Source: Verrucomicrobiota bacterium
GTDB taxonomy: Bacteria > Verrucomicrobiota > Verrucomicrobiia > Limisphaerales > JACRJZ01
Direction: 5' to 3'
Length of the DNA stretch: 64,000 nucleotides
NCBI GenBank assembly: GCA_016219875.1
Contig: JACRJZ010000041.1
Location: 124,001 to 188,000 of the forward strand
In this document: piece after piece, positions 37,113 to 45,531 of the stretch
Layout of the letters: each line of letters opens with the position of its first letter
Position numbering within the stretch: the first letter of the stretch is position 1
Program-made: the position numbers and the translations under genes
Notes under the pieces: model-generated
The model's input: the letters and a program-made list of their open reading frames with translations, nothing else
What the model was told of the DNA's origin: nothing
The model's database searches: none

Positions 37113-37979
37113 GTGAGCAGTCTCGCTTCAATCGTTGGCACGATTCAGCCGGGCGACGCACGGTCGTTCATGGCCGAACTGCCGGACGCGTCGTTCGACG
37201 TCGTGGTGTGCGACGGGCCGTACGCCGTGACGACGCACGATTGGGATGACGTGCCGGACATCCAGCATTTCAACCTGGACCTGCTGAAGTCGTTTGCCCG
37301 GCTGCTTAAGCCCGGCGGCGCGGTTTACCTTTTCGGCAAGCCGGACTGCGTGGACTTCGTTGATTACCGGCCGTTCCTGACGTTGCAGTCGAAGATCGCG
37401 TGGTATCAGCCGAGCCGGCTGGCGCAAGGGCGAGTTTCCTACACGAACAACTACGACGTGATCTGCTACTTCACCAAGGGCAAGGCCCGGACGTTCAATC
37501 TCGAAGACATCCGCGTGCCGCAACTGGTGGAACTGGAGCACCGCCTGCGCTGCGAGCGCGTGCCGTCGGTCACGAACGGGAAGTTTGGCAAGACCGTGTT
37601 CAATCCGAACGGCAAGAATCCCGGCGATGTGTGGGGCGACATCAAGCAACTCACCTACAAATCGCGAGAGTTGGTGAGCCGGGAGATGCTGAACACGATC
37701 CAAAAGCCGGAGAAGCTGATGGAGCGGCTCATCAAGGCCAGCTCGAATCCGGGCGATCTGGTGTTCGATCCGTTCTGCGGCTCCGGCACGGTGCCGGTGG
37801 TGTGCCAGCGGTTGGGGCGGCGGTTCGTGGCGTGCGAGATCAACCCGGAGTATCGACGCCTTGCGGAAGAGCGGCTTCCCAAAGCGGCCAACGGGAGCGA
37901 AGCCGAAGACGAGCTTTTCACAGAGGCCCCAACCTCTGGAAATGGACGCCGGGAATTGGCTCAGGCTGGCTTGCTGTAA
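37113..37979 (+). CDS. DNA methyltransferase (N4-cytosine/N6-adenine, beta class)
   Basis: The 288-residue protein starts at a GTG (37113). The catalytic motif IV comes first as DGPY (34-37), an allowed form of (D/N/S)PP(Y/F), and the SAM-binding motif I follows near the end (VFDPFCGSGTVPVV, from about 217). This order marks the beta class. NPNGKNPGDVW and TIQKPEKLMERLI are typical of the N6/N4 group. It methylates DNA, either as one half of a restriction-modification pair or as an orphan. Its 3' end overlaps that of the convergent gene at 37961-38449, a candidate endonuclease. The target site is unknown. Confidence 0.92.
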   Translation: MSSLASIVGTIQPGDARSFMAELPDASFDVVVCDGPYAVTTHDWDDVPDIQHFNLDLLKSFARLLKPGGAVYLFGKPDCVDFVDYRPFLTLQSKIAWYQPSRLAQGRVSYTNNYDVICYFTKGKARTFNLEDIRVPQLVELEHRLRCERVPSVTNGKFGKTVFNPNGKNPGDVWGDIKQLTYKSRELVSREMLNTIQKPEKLMERLIKASSNPGDLVFDPFCGSGTVPVVCQRLGRRFVACEINPEYRRLAEERLPKAANGSEAEDELFTEAPTSGNGRRELAQAGLL

Positions 37980-38449
37980 ACGACGCGACCGTTTTGCTCG
38001 GCCCACTTGATGGTGAAGCCAACGTGGGAGATTGCGTTGCGGCTGGCGTCCAGTTGGCGCTCCGCTTCGCGCAAGATGACCTCCACCGCGACTTCGTAGA
38101 TCACAATCACGTCCAGCGGACTCTCCTCGTCGAAGACGGCGCAGTAGATCGCGGAGTTGCGAGTGATGCGCTCCAGCGACTTGGCGCGCTTGTCCGGCGG
38201 GCTTTTGAACATCCGGTCGAGTTGGAAGGTTCCGCCCGCGAAGCAGGAGAGGTATTCAAATTTACGGGAGGGATTCGCGGGATCGTAGGCGTCTGGCTCG
38301 TGTTTGGTCCGATGGACTTCGTGACCGAGGATGTCAGCGACCTCCAATTCTTTGACTAGCCCCGGCTGGAGCAGGTTCTTGAATCCGTATTGCGCTGCGA
38401 TTTCCTGCGCCTTCCGAATGTAGCTGACGATCTGCCTGATGTAGTTCAT
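37961..38449 (-). CDS. Small protein convergent with the methyltransferase; candidate restriction endonuclease
   Basis: I do not recognise a family. The 162-residue protein has a helical N-terminus and then KELEVADILGHEVHRT (33-48), EPDAYDPANP (51-60), KFEYLSCFAGGTFQLDRM (63-80) and a beta-strand-like AVFDEESPLDVIVIYEV (104-120). The spacing of Asp53/Asp56 and Glu65 is compatible with a PD-(D/E)xK nuclease, but the lysine of the motif is not in place. The tail-to-tail overlap of 19 bases with a methyltransferase gene is a common restriction-modification layout. The endonuclease idea rests mainly on this context. It starts at an ATG about 60 bases before a carB fragment. Confidence 0.6.
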   Translation of the reverse strand: MNYIRQIVSYIRKAQEIAAQYGFKNLLQPGLVKELEVADILGHEVHRTKHEPDAYDPANPSRKFEYLSCFAGGTFQLDRMFKSPPDKRAKSLERITRNSAIYCAVFDEESPLDVIVIYEVAVEVILREAERQLDASRNAISHVGFTIKWAEQNGRVVYSKPA

Positions 38450-38515
38450 TGAGTTTCGGCGACGCTACCCACCGCAGGCTTATCTGTCGAGGAAGACGAT
38501 TTCCCCGGCTAGTCC

Positions 38516-38740
38516 GCGAGCTTCGCCGTCGGCTACCTGCTCGACGAAATCCGCAACGACATCACCCGCGAGACGCCGGCCAGCTTCGAGCCGGCCATTG
38601 ACTACATGGTCGTGAAAGTCCCGCGCTTCGCCTTCGAGAAGTTCGCGCAAGCAAATCAGGAAGTTTGCCGCGCTCTCACGAGACGCGGCTACGGATGAAA
38701 TCCGTCGGCGAAGCCATGAGCATCGGCCGCACGTTCAACT
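38516..38740 (+). pseudogene. carB fragment (copy of 34806-35020)
   Basis: The stretch matches carB from [16 protein letters not shown] through [14 protein letters not shown] with few base changes. A 40-odd-base segment near 38650-38690 replaces QADPTLNTQ, and a stop precedes it, so no protein is made. The match ends abruptly at 38740, inside the 3' end of the DUF2293 gene. Confidence 0.88.
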
Positions 38741-39811
38741 CCTTTTCCAGCCGGCCAACACCCGCTCAATCTCTTCCCGCACCAAGCGCCGCGCGTCGAG
38801 GCGTTCGGTGCCCCGCATGAGCAGTTCGTCGTAGTTCGTGTGCGTGTGGCGGATGTGGGCGATCACGGCCAGTTCGACGGCGCGCGGGTCCAGGGCGCGG
38901 CCGGCGGCGGAGCGGCCCACGCGTCCGCTGCCGCGTTCGGCGGTGCGCGCCGCGACGGACCGGGCTTCGTCGGGCGGACAGGCGGGGAATTGTTGCGCGA
39001 TGGCTTGGATGACTGACTGCACGAATTCACGGTCTTCGGCTTGTCGCTCGACGGCGGCTTGAGCGCGGCGGACGGCGCGTTCGGGAGCGTCGGCGGCGCA
39101 TTGTTCCTCGGCTTGCGCGAGCGCGGCTTCCGTGACCAGCAGGCCCTGGCGTTCGTAGCGTTGGCGCGCGCGGCTGAAGCGAACCACCACGGCGGAGAGC
39201 GGGCTGTGCTTGCGCGCGCGGCGCGAGAGGGCCATGTCACCGGCGGGCAGGAAGCTCAGATGATCGAGGTCGGCGCAAGCCAGGCAGAGCGGCTGGCCTT
39301 TTTCCATGAAGAGGAAACTCCCCTTGGGCAGTTCCGCGCCGCACTCGTGGCAGTTGCCTTCTTCGCTCACTTTCTCGAAGACGACCAAGTCCAGCGGCTT
39401 GGCCAGCTTCTCGGCGAGCTGCTGGGTCTTGCGCGCGTTCAGGTCCGCCGGCGCGTAGTGGGTGCGGTAGAATTTTTCGCGCTCGGGATGGCCGTCGGCT
39501 GTCACCTGCAATGGCTCCACACCACGCAGCGTGCGGCGTGTGTAGGAAGCCTCGACGGGGACAAGGCCGCGCGCATGCACCCATTCGCCGAAGATGCGGA
39601 GCGCTTTCCCGAACTTCTCCGGCCCCGCCTGAATCCAAGCCTCCAGCACGCGGTAATGCTCGTTGCCCTTGCGCCAGCCGTCGAAGTGGACCGGATGGAG
39701 CAGGCCCATGTGTTGGAAGAGTTCAAGAGGCCCAACTGAGCCGCCGGCCTTGAGCGCGGCTTCGGCGGCGTTGATGACCCGTTCGCGAAATTTGTCTGAT
39801 GGCGCGTTCAT
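38735..39811 (-). CDS. DUF2293 domain-containing protein
   Basis: The 358-residue product is read from the ATG at 39811 (MNAPSDKFRERV); the upstream open frame is repeat sequence. The C-terminal 85 residues match DUF2293: VIQAIAQQFPACPPDEA, GSGRVGRS and ELAVIAHIRHTHTNYDELL. A CHEC...CLAC pair near 155-183 suggests a zinc site in the middle. The function of the family is unknown. The 3' end touches the carB fragment at 38740, showing that the gene is part of a block placed within a broken carB copy. The next gene is divergent. Confidence 0.85.
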   Translation of the reverse strand: MNAPSDKFRERVINAAEAALKAGGSVGPLELFQHMGLLHPVHFDGWRKGNEHYRVLEAWIQAGPEKFGKALRIFGEWVHARGLVPVEASYTRRTLRGVEPLQVTADGHPEREKFYRTHYAPADLNARKTQQLAEKLAKPLDLVVFEKVSEEGNCHECGAELPKGSFLFMEKGQPLCLACADLDHLSFLPAGDMALSRRARKHSPLSAVVVRFSRARQRYERQGLLVTEAALAQAEEQCAADAPERAVRRAQAAVERQAEDREFVQSVIQAIAQQFPACPPDEARSVAARTAERGSGRVGRSAAGRALDPRAVELAVIAHIRHTHTNYDELLMRGTERLDARRLVREEIERVLAGWKRS

Positions 39812-39912
39812 CGGGGAACACGAAATACACGAAGCACACGAAAAGGAAGGCCGAAATATGGGGCAGGAAGCTGATTGCTTGATTGGGCACAGGAATCGGG
39901 CAGGATGCAGCC

Positions 39913-40965
39913 ATGACTTCGACCCTGGTTTTTCGTGCGGCAGGCATGGTGGCACTGGCTGCTTTTGGAGTAATCACCGCCCCGTTGGCTGCCTTCGCCG
40001 CGGCTCAAGGCCCGTTTGAAGTGCCAGTGCTGGTGCTGAGTTATTTTCCCACGAACGGTGATCTGGTTGATGTCCGCGTTACCGGCGACTGGGGCAGGCC
40101 ACTGGCCGAGACGCGCGCCAAGACGCAGCGGCAGACACGCGAGGTGCTCAACGCGCTGGAGCAAGGCTCTCGCTATCACGGCTACAAGGACGCCGCCGCG
40201 AAACCGAGCTTGAAGTATTCCGTGGTGGGCGAGATGGAGTTCCTGCGTCCGCTGCCGACGTTCGCCAAGCCCGGCCATCGCACGCCGATGACGGATTACG
40301 CCCGCATCATGGCCGACGTGAACATCCGCGATTGGGTCGAGCGGCGCGGCGTGCGCGAGGTGTGGATTTGGGGCTATCACGGCGGCAAGGTCGATCTGTG
40401 GGAGTCCAACATGTCGAGTCCGTCGGGCGACGTGAGCAACAGCGACCGCGATCCGAAGGACCTGCCGGTGCTGGATCGCACCTACACCGTCTATCACTAC
40501 AACTACCAGCGCGGCACGTCGGAGGCGGTGGAGGATCATCTTCACCAGATCGAAGCGGTGTTGAATGCCATCGACGGGCGCGACCGCACACCGGCAGGGC
40601 AATGGACCAATCTGCTGTTCTGGGGGAAGTTCGTCGGCAGCGACCGCTCGCACAAGATCGTGCGGCCCGGCTGCGGCTGGGCGCATTATCCGCCGAACGC
40701 GGAGAAGGATTACGACTGGGCCAACCGGCGCTACGTGGAGACGGACATTGAGGACTGGGAGCCCGACGGCACCGGCCGCAAGCAGCGGATGAACTGCGAG
40801 CGTTGGAGCGGAAACAGCCTGAAGTGGTTCGTCTATTGGATGCAGAACCTGCCAGGCATGGACAACGGTCTCAGTTACCAAGGAAAGCCTCTGCGCAACT
40901 GGTGGGTCTTCCTCGGCGACTACGACACCGCCAAGCGTCAAGGCATGAAGCTGGTGGCGGAGTGA
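39913..40965 (+). CDS. Exported protein of unknown function
   Basis: The 350-residue protein starts at the ATG at 39913, where a signal peptide follows (MTSTLVFRAAGMVALAAFG...AAFAA). The mature part is rich in Trp and Tyr, with motifs such as EVWIWGYHGG, VYHYNYQRGTSEA and GCGWAHYPPN, and contains no membrane segment. I do not recognise a family; the tryptophan-rich segments suggest a compact enzyme or carbohydrate-binding fold, but that is a guess. It starts divergently from the DUF2293 gene and ends 69 bases before the next exported protein. Confidence 0.78.
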   Translation: MTSTLVFRAAGMVALAAFGVITAPLAAFAAAQGPFEVPVLVLSYFPTNGDLVDVRVTGDWGRPLAETRAKTQRQTREVLNALEQGSRYHGYKDAAAKPSLKYSVVGEMEFLRPLPTFAKPGHRTPMTDYARIMADVNIRDWVERRGVREVWIWGYHGGKVDLWESNMSSPSGDVSNSDRDPKDLPVLDRTYTVYHYNYQRGTSEAVEDHLHQIEAVLNAIDGRDRTPAGQWTNLLFWGKFVGSDRSHKIVRPGCGWAHYPPNAEKDYDWANRRYVETDIEDWEPDGTGRKQRMNCERWSGNSLKWFVYWMQNLPGMDNGLSYQGKPLRNWWVFLGDYDTAKRQGMKLVAE

Positions 40966-41034
40966 GACAGAAGGGCGAGAAATTTGCGCACGGAGGATGG
41001 ACTGCCTGACTCGGAAATGCTAAACCCAACCACC

Positions 41035-41670
41035 ATGACGAAGCTGACGTGTCTGTTCGCGCTCTTGAATCTGTTCCCTGCTGGCCCGCTGGCCCGTGCC
41101 GCTGACTCCCCATCTCTCCCCGCCGGCTGGCAACACCAGGACATCGGCCCCGTGGAGGTGAAAGGCAACACCAGGTTCGAGAGCGGGGTGTTCACGCTGG
41201 AAGGCACGCTCGACACGTGGGGCACAAACGACGGCTTTCACTTTGTCTGGCAACCCTGGCGCGGCGATGGCCAGATCGTGGCCCGCGTTTTGACGGTGCA
41301 GAACACGCAGAACCACGCCAAGGCTGGCGTCATGTTCCGCGAATCCCTCGCGGCGGACGCCCGGCACGCCCAGGCGTGCGTCACGCCCGTGGACGGCACG
41401 CAGTTCCTCACCCGCGTCGAATCTGGCGGCAAGACCACGTCGGCGAAGACCGGCGCCGATAAAGGCAAACTCCCTTACTGGGTGAAACTCGTGCGGATCG
41501 GCGAAACCTTCAGCGGCTTTGAGTCCGCCGATGGCGAGAAGTGGACGCTGATCGGCTCAACCAACGTGGCCATGAGCGCCCAAGTCTGTGTGGGGCTGAC
41601 GACTTCCTCGCACCAGAAAACGAATCTCTGCCAGGCGACGCTGGACAAAGTAGCCGTCACGAAGCGCTGA
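41035..41670 (+). CDS. Exported DUF1349-like beta-sandwich protein
   Basis: The 211-residue product has a signal peptide (MTKLTCLFALLNLFPAGPLARA); an alternative ATG at 41017 adds six residues. The mature chain is a concanavalin-like domain: GFHFVWQPWRGDGQIVARV, NHAKAGVMFRESLAADARHA, and VKLVRIGETFSGFESADGEKW. The same module appears inside the giant lamin-tail protein. Such domains bind or sense carbohydrates. It ends 32 bases before the second carB fragment. Confidence 0.82.
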   Translation: MTKLTCLFALLNLFPAGPLARAADSPSLPAGWQHQDIGPVEVKGNTRFESGVFTLEGTLDTWGTNDGFHFVWQPWRGDGQIVARVLTVQNTQNHAKAGVMFRESLAADARHAQACVTPVDGTQFLTRVESGGKTTSAKTGADKGKLPYWVKLVRIGETFSGFESADGEKWTLIGSTNVAMSAQVCVGLTTSSHQKTNLCQATLDKVAVTKR

Positions 41671-41702
41671 CTCGCAATGACGTTTTCCATCGCCACACGA
41701 GA

Positions 41703-41774
41703 GCCGCTGGTTCCTCACGCAGAGGAAGGAAGTCGTGGATTTCGAGGAGGAACTGGCGGAGACAAAGAACTGAC
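41703..41774 (+). pseudogene. carB 3'-end fragment including the same stop codon
   Basis: The 72 bases match 35250-35321, giving [20 protein letters not shown] and then KN and a stop. That the stop is shared with the carB copy shows that both derive from a gene that already ended here. Sequence before and after is unrelated. Confidence 0.88.
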
Positions 41775-41914
41775 GGCGCACGAATATCCCAAGCGAATCT
41801 GAACTCAGTACTTGGACTCTGGTGCGATGTGATACTTTCCTTCCCGCTGCAGCACCGGCACCCGGCACCTCTCTCGGAAAATGGTTGTATCGCTGAGGAG
41901 CGTTTGCTGCGACA

Positions 41915-42667
41915 GTGCATTGCTCTTTTGCGATTGTGCATATTTCATCCGCCATTTTTGACCGCAGCGCCCCGGACTTGAATTCGTGTCCGGATGAATC
42001 GCTGCCTGAAGTCGCCTTCATCGGGCGATCCAACGTCGGCAAGTCCTCGCTGCTGAACATGCTGGCGGGCAAGCGGGGGCTGGCGCGGGTTTCGCCCACA
42101 CCGGGGTTCACGAAGCTGATCAATTTCTTCACGATGAACCGGACGTGGCGCCTGGTGGACCTGCCGGGTTACGGTTACGCCCACGTGGCGCGGAAGGACA
42201 TGGCACAGTTCAACCAGGCCGTGGCAGAATATCTCCAGCATCGCCCGAACCTCTGCTGTGTCTTCGCGCTCATCGACTCGGGGCTTTCACCGCAGAAGAT
42301 TGATCTGGAGTTCGTGGAATGGCTGGCCATCAACGCCGTCCCGTTCGTCCTCGTCTTCACCAAGACGGACAAGGCAAAGCCCATGAAGGTGCGGACGAAC
42401 ATCGAGGCGTTCAAGGAACGTTTCTCAGAACAGTGCGGGAACGTGCCGGAGATCTTCACCTGTTCCGCGACAACGAATGAGGGCCGGGGAAAGTTGCTTG
42501 GAGTGATCGAGGAGGCATTGGGCGGAAACCAGATTGAGGGACAGGCTGAGCCGGAACCACCGTCGCAAAACGCCGTGCTTCCTGCCGAAGACTCGCCCGG
42601 CACAGGCTGGAGGATCGGAGCCTTCGCCAACCACGGGAAGCGTCCCAATTCCGCGCGGCCTTGGTAA
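41915..42667 (+). CDS. engB: Ribosome biogenesis GTP-binding protein YihA/YsxC (EngB)
   Basis: The 250-residue GTPase shows all G motifs: GRSNVGKSS (G1), TPGFTK (G2), DLPGYGYA (G3), TKTDK (G4) and SATTNEG (G5). Two GTG starts are possible (41915 and 41936); the second gives the family-like VHISSAIFDRSAP. EngB is needed for late assembly of the large ribosomal subunit. The C-terminal 50 residues (from GNQIEGQ) exceed the usual length of about 200 and look poorly conserved. It lies 141 bases after the carB fragment, so the accessory block ends here. Confidence 0.94.
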   Translation: MHCSFAIVHISSAIFDRSAPDLNSCPDESLPEVAFIGRSNVGKSSLLNMLAGKRGLARVSPTPGFTKLINFFTMNRTWRLVDLPGYGYAHVARKDMAQFNQAVAEYLQHRPNLCCVFALIDSGLSPQKIDLEFVEWLAINAVPFVLVFTKTDKAKPMKVRTNIEAFKERFSEQCGNVPEIFTCSATTNEGRGKLLGVIEEALGGNQIEGQAEPEPPSQNAVLPAEDSPGTGWRIGAFANHGKRPNSARPW

Positions 42668-42740
42668 GGTCGCGGCCTGGTGGGATGGTTTCATTTGTCC
42701 GCCCTCCGATGCGGCCCGATTTCATCGGCTAACGCTCCGG

Positions 42741-43496
42741 TTAGAGTTTCCTGACCTGGATGTCCTTGAACCGTATCCGCAATTGGTCGCCGGAGTGGAG
42801 TTGCAGCGCGAAGTGGCCGGTGCGGCCGACGTTGTGTTTGACGTGCGCCGCGTTGTCCAACACGCCGGCGCCGTCCCAGTCTGTCACGACGACTCCATTG
42901 AGGATCGTCTTCACGCGGGTTCCTTGGCAGATGAGGGCAAAGTCGTTCCAGCCGTCGCCGTCGTCGGCGTATTTGAAGACGTGCTGCGCGGGCTTGAACT
43001 GTGGCGGCATCGTGGAGTCCTTCAGGCTCGGCGAAATCCAGCGGCGCTCCTCGCGGGTTTCGTCGTAGATGAGGCCGGTGCGCCACGGCATCGACGCTGG
43101 CGGGTGAATGTCCACTTGCGGGCCGTCGAGCCAGCCGCCGTTGGCCGTGTCGTCAAAGCGGCTGCGGAATTGCAGGCCGCTGTTGCCAGGGGAGTCTTGG
43201 TAGGCCTGGAACTTCAACCTCAACTCGAAATCGCTGAATTCCCTTTCGGTCAGCAGCCAGACATAGTTGTGGTCTTTGCGGCCCATTGAGTCGCACAGGA
43301 TCGCGCCGTGATCGACGGTCCAGAAGACTTTGCCTTGGTCCTTGGGCTGGCACTTGATCGTCCAGCCAGAGAGGTCGCGGCCATTGAACAGCGAGGTCCA
43401 TTTCGCCCTGGAGGCAGGATCAGTCTTGCAGCCGGCGATGGAGAAGATCGAAATCAGCGCCAGGCCCGGAGCGAGGAGTTGTGGGCAACGTTTCAT
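42741..43496 (-). CDS. DUF1080 lipoprotein (3-keto-disaccharide hydrolase family)
   Basis: The 251-residue protein has a lipoprotein signal ending in a lipobox (SIAGC) from the ATG at 43496. The mature domain is DUF1080: WTSLFNGRDLSGW near the start, then the EFSDFELRLKFQ strand, GNSGLQFRSRF, QVDIHPP and NDFALICQGTRVKTILNGV. Some family members hydrolyse 3-keto-disaccharides made by Gfo/Idh/MocA-type dehydrogenases, which matches the oxidoreductase on the other side of this divergent pair. It is probably anchored in a membrane facing the periplasm. Confidence 0.9.
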   Translation of the reverse strand: MKRCPQLLAPGLALISIFSIAGCKTDPASRAKWTSLFNGRDLSGWTIKCQPKDQGKVFWTVDHGAILCDSMGRKDHNYVWLLTEREFSDFELRLKFQAYQDSPGNSGLQFRSRFDDTANGGWLDGPQVDIHPPASMPWRTGLIYDETREERRWISPSLKDSTMPPQFKPAQHVFKYADDGDGWNDFALICQGTRVKTILNGVVVTDWDGAGVLDNAAHVKHNVGRTGHFALQLHSGDQLRIRFKDIQVRKL

Positions 43497-43773
43497 TTGT
43501 GGCGTTCTTTTACCGGCCCAGGCGCGCGCCGGCAATTGCATTTCCGAATCAATCCAGGTCGAACGGTGCTCCCGATCAACCGTGCCGGTTTGGGCCGCGT
43601 CCTTCTGACGGGGCTCGTGGCCGCCCAACACGCGAGCACCGAAAAGCTGACGGTCGCTCTGGCCGTCTTAAAAATCGTCGTGAGATGAAACGATTCTCAT
43701 AGATTTTGATAAAGCGTGGAACACGCGCTACCAGGGACGCGGCGCCGCCAATTCGCGGAACGCCTTTCGAGAT

Positions 43774-43792
43774 TTCCGGTTGAAGAATCCCC
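43774..43792 (+). promoter_or_regulatory. Sequence shared upstream of two oxidoreductase genes, copy 2
   Basis: TTCCGGTTGAAGAATCCCC is nearly identical to 12280-12298. It lies in the 321-base divergent gap between the DUF1080 gene and the oxidoreductase; nothing else clear is seen in that gap. Confidence 0.3.
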
Positions 43793-43817
43793 TTCCCCCG
43801 GCAGTCAGAGTCAGCGT

Positions 43818-45173
43818 ATGAATTTGCGCATGAACACGACATCACAACTTTCTCGACGACGCTTTCTCCGCCAAGCTTCCACCGCCGCGGCGGCGGGAGT
43901 GGCTTTGCCGACCCTCATCCCGTCCGGCGTGCTCGCGGCCAACGGCCAGCCCGGCGCCAACGACCGCATCAACCTCGGCGTGATCGGCATGGGCCGGCGC
44001 GCCGGCGACCTGGTGCGCGAAGCGGCCCGGCTGACCGACGCCCGGCTGATGGCTTTTGCGGACTTGGACCTCAACCGCGCCAAGGCCGAAGCCGCCAAGA
44101 ACAACAACTGTTTCACCTGCCAGGATTACCGGAAGCTGCTCGAACGAAAAGACGTGGATGCCATCATCACCGCCACGCCGGAGCATTGGCGCTCGAACAT
44201 CTGCATCCACGCCTGCCAGGCCGGCAAGGATCTCTACGTCGAGAAGCCGATGACGCTCACCATCCGCGAAGGCCGCTTGATGGTCGAGGCCGCGCGCAAA
44301 TACAAACGCGTCTTCCAGGTCGGCAGCCAGCAACGCTCGGATTGGACCGACATCGCGGGCTGCGAGTTCATCCGCAGCGGCGGCCTGGGCAAGATCAAGA
44401 AGGTGTACGTCTGGAACTACCCCAGCCCGTGGGAATGCGCCTTGCCGGCGCAGCCGATCCCCGACGGCCTGGACTGGGACTTCTGGTGCGGCCCGACCGA
44501 GAAGGTCCCTTACAACAAAGACCTCTTCACCCCGCGCGCCAATCCGGGCTGGCTCTCCTTCCGGCTCTACTCCGGCGGCGAAATGACCGGCTGGGGCGCG
44601 CACGGCTTCGACATGATCCAGTACGCGCTGGGCATGGACGACAGCGGCCCCATCGAAATCTGGACCGAAGGCCCGAAGTTCGAGACGGTGACCTACACGC
44701 AGTCAGAGTCCAAGAAGCGCGGCGACGAAACCAACAACAAACCGAAGGTCTTCTTCCGCTACCCTGGCGACATCGTGATGGAACTCGTGGACAAGACGCC
44801 GGACGGCGTGAAACCGCCTTCGTTCGGCGGCATCGTCGTTGGCGAGAAAGGCACCTTCACCATCGACCGCGGCCGCATTTCCTCCGATCCGGAGGAGATC
44901 GCCATCGACATTCTCAAGAAACGCCCCCGCGGCTACAACGGCAGTCACATCGCCGACTGGCTCCGCTGCATCAAGAGCCGCAAGAACCCGACCGGCGACG
45001 CCGAGATCGGCCATCGCTCCTCGACCGTCTGCCATCTGGGCAACATCGCGCGCTGGACCGGGCGGAAGTTGAAGTGGGACCCGGCGAAGGAAATCTTCCC
45101 GGACGACCAGGACGCCAACGCGCATCTCGACCGCGCCCGCCGCAAGCCTTGGGAGTTGCCGAAGACGGTGTAG
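43818..45173 (+). CDS. Gfo/Idh/MocA family oxidoreductase, Tat-exported
   Basis: The 451-residue protein has the Tat signal SRRRFLRQ (12-19), a Rossmann GVIGMGRRAGD motif and EKP at 142-144. The start at 43818 is preferred over 43830 only because it is the longer in-frame ATG after the signal-like region. Residues HWRSNICIHACQAGK and GSQQRSDWTD are typical of the family branch common in this phylum. It likely oxidises a sugar in the periplasm and pairs with the divergent DUF1080 lipoprotein. The region after it is repeat sequence. Confidence 0.92.
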   Translation: MNLRMNTTSQLSRRRFLRQASTAAAAGVALPTLIPSGVLAANGQPGANDRINLGVIGMGRRAGDLVREAARLTDARLMAFADLDLNRAKAEAAKNNNCFTCQDYRKLLERKDVDAIITATPEHWRSNICIHACQAGKDLYVEKPMTLTIREGRLMVEAARKYKRVFQVGSQQRSDWTDIAGCEFIRSGGLGKIKKVYVWNYPSPWECALPAQPIPDGLDWDFWCGPTEKVPYNKDLFTPRANPGWLSFRLYSGGEMTGWGAHGFDMIQYALGMDDSGPIEIWTEGPKFETVTYTQSESKKRGDETNNKPKVFFRYPGDIVMELVDKTPDGVKPPSFGGIVVGEKGTFTIDRGRISSDPEEIAIDILKKRPRGYNGSHIADWLRCIKSRKNPTGDAEIGHRSSTVCHLGNIARWTGRKLKWDPAKEIFPDDQDANAHLDRARRKPWELPKTV

Positions 45174-45194
45174 TCACAGTCGCCTCCGCGCCGT

Positions 45195-45263
45195 GGGACT
45201 GGCGTCGCGCCTGTCTCTGACTGAACACCCAAGATGGAGACAGGCGGGACGCGCTGTCCTACG
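45195..45263. repeat. Family C palindromic repeat, copy 1
   Basis: GCGCCTGTCTCTGACTGAAC is followed by GAGACAGGCGGGACGCGC, so the halves pair (CGCGCCTGTCTC with GAGACAGGCG). A near-identical copy is at 48323-48385. The rest of the 45174-45531 gap has no gene; 45332-45357 looks like a decayed half of family B. Confidence 0.75.
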
Positions 45264-45531
45264 GGAGAAACCTCTCGTCGTCCTTCATCCGCAGGCCAGG
45301 GATGAACTCATCCAACTCACCAACGAAGTTTGAGCCTCGTGATCTCGGCTGCTACGGGGTTTTGAAATCGCCTCTCAAACACCCCGCCCGCCCGCACCGC
45401 CACCGAGTTCCTGAACCGCTGGCCGGGGCGGCAACCTCGCCGCTTCCAGTCCGGCTCCCTGAGGACAAGAATGCCGCTGCTCGATTAAGCAGTTCAGGGC
45501 CGAGCGGCGGACTCTGGCCCATGGTCCTGCC

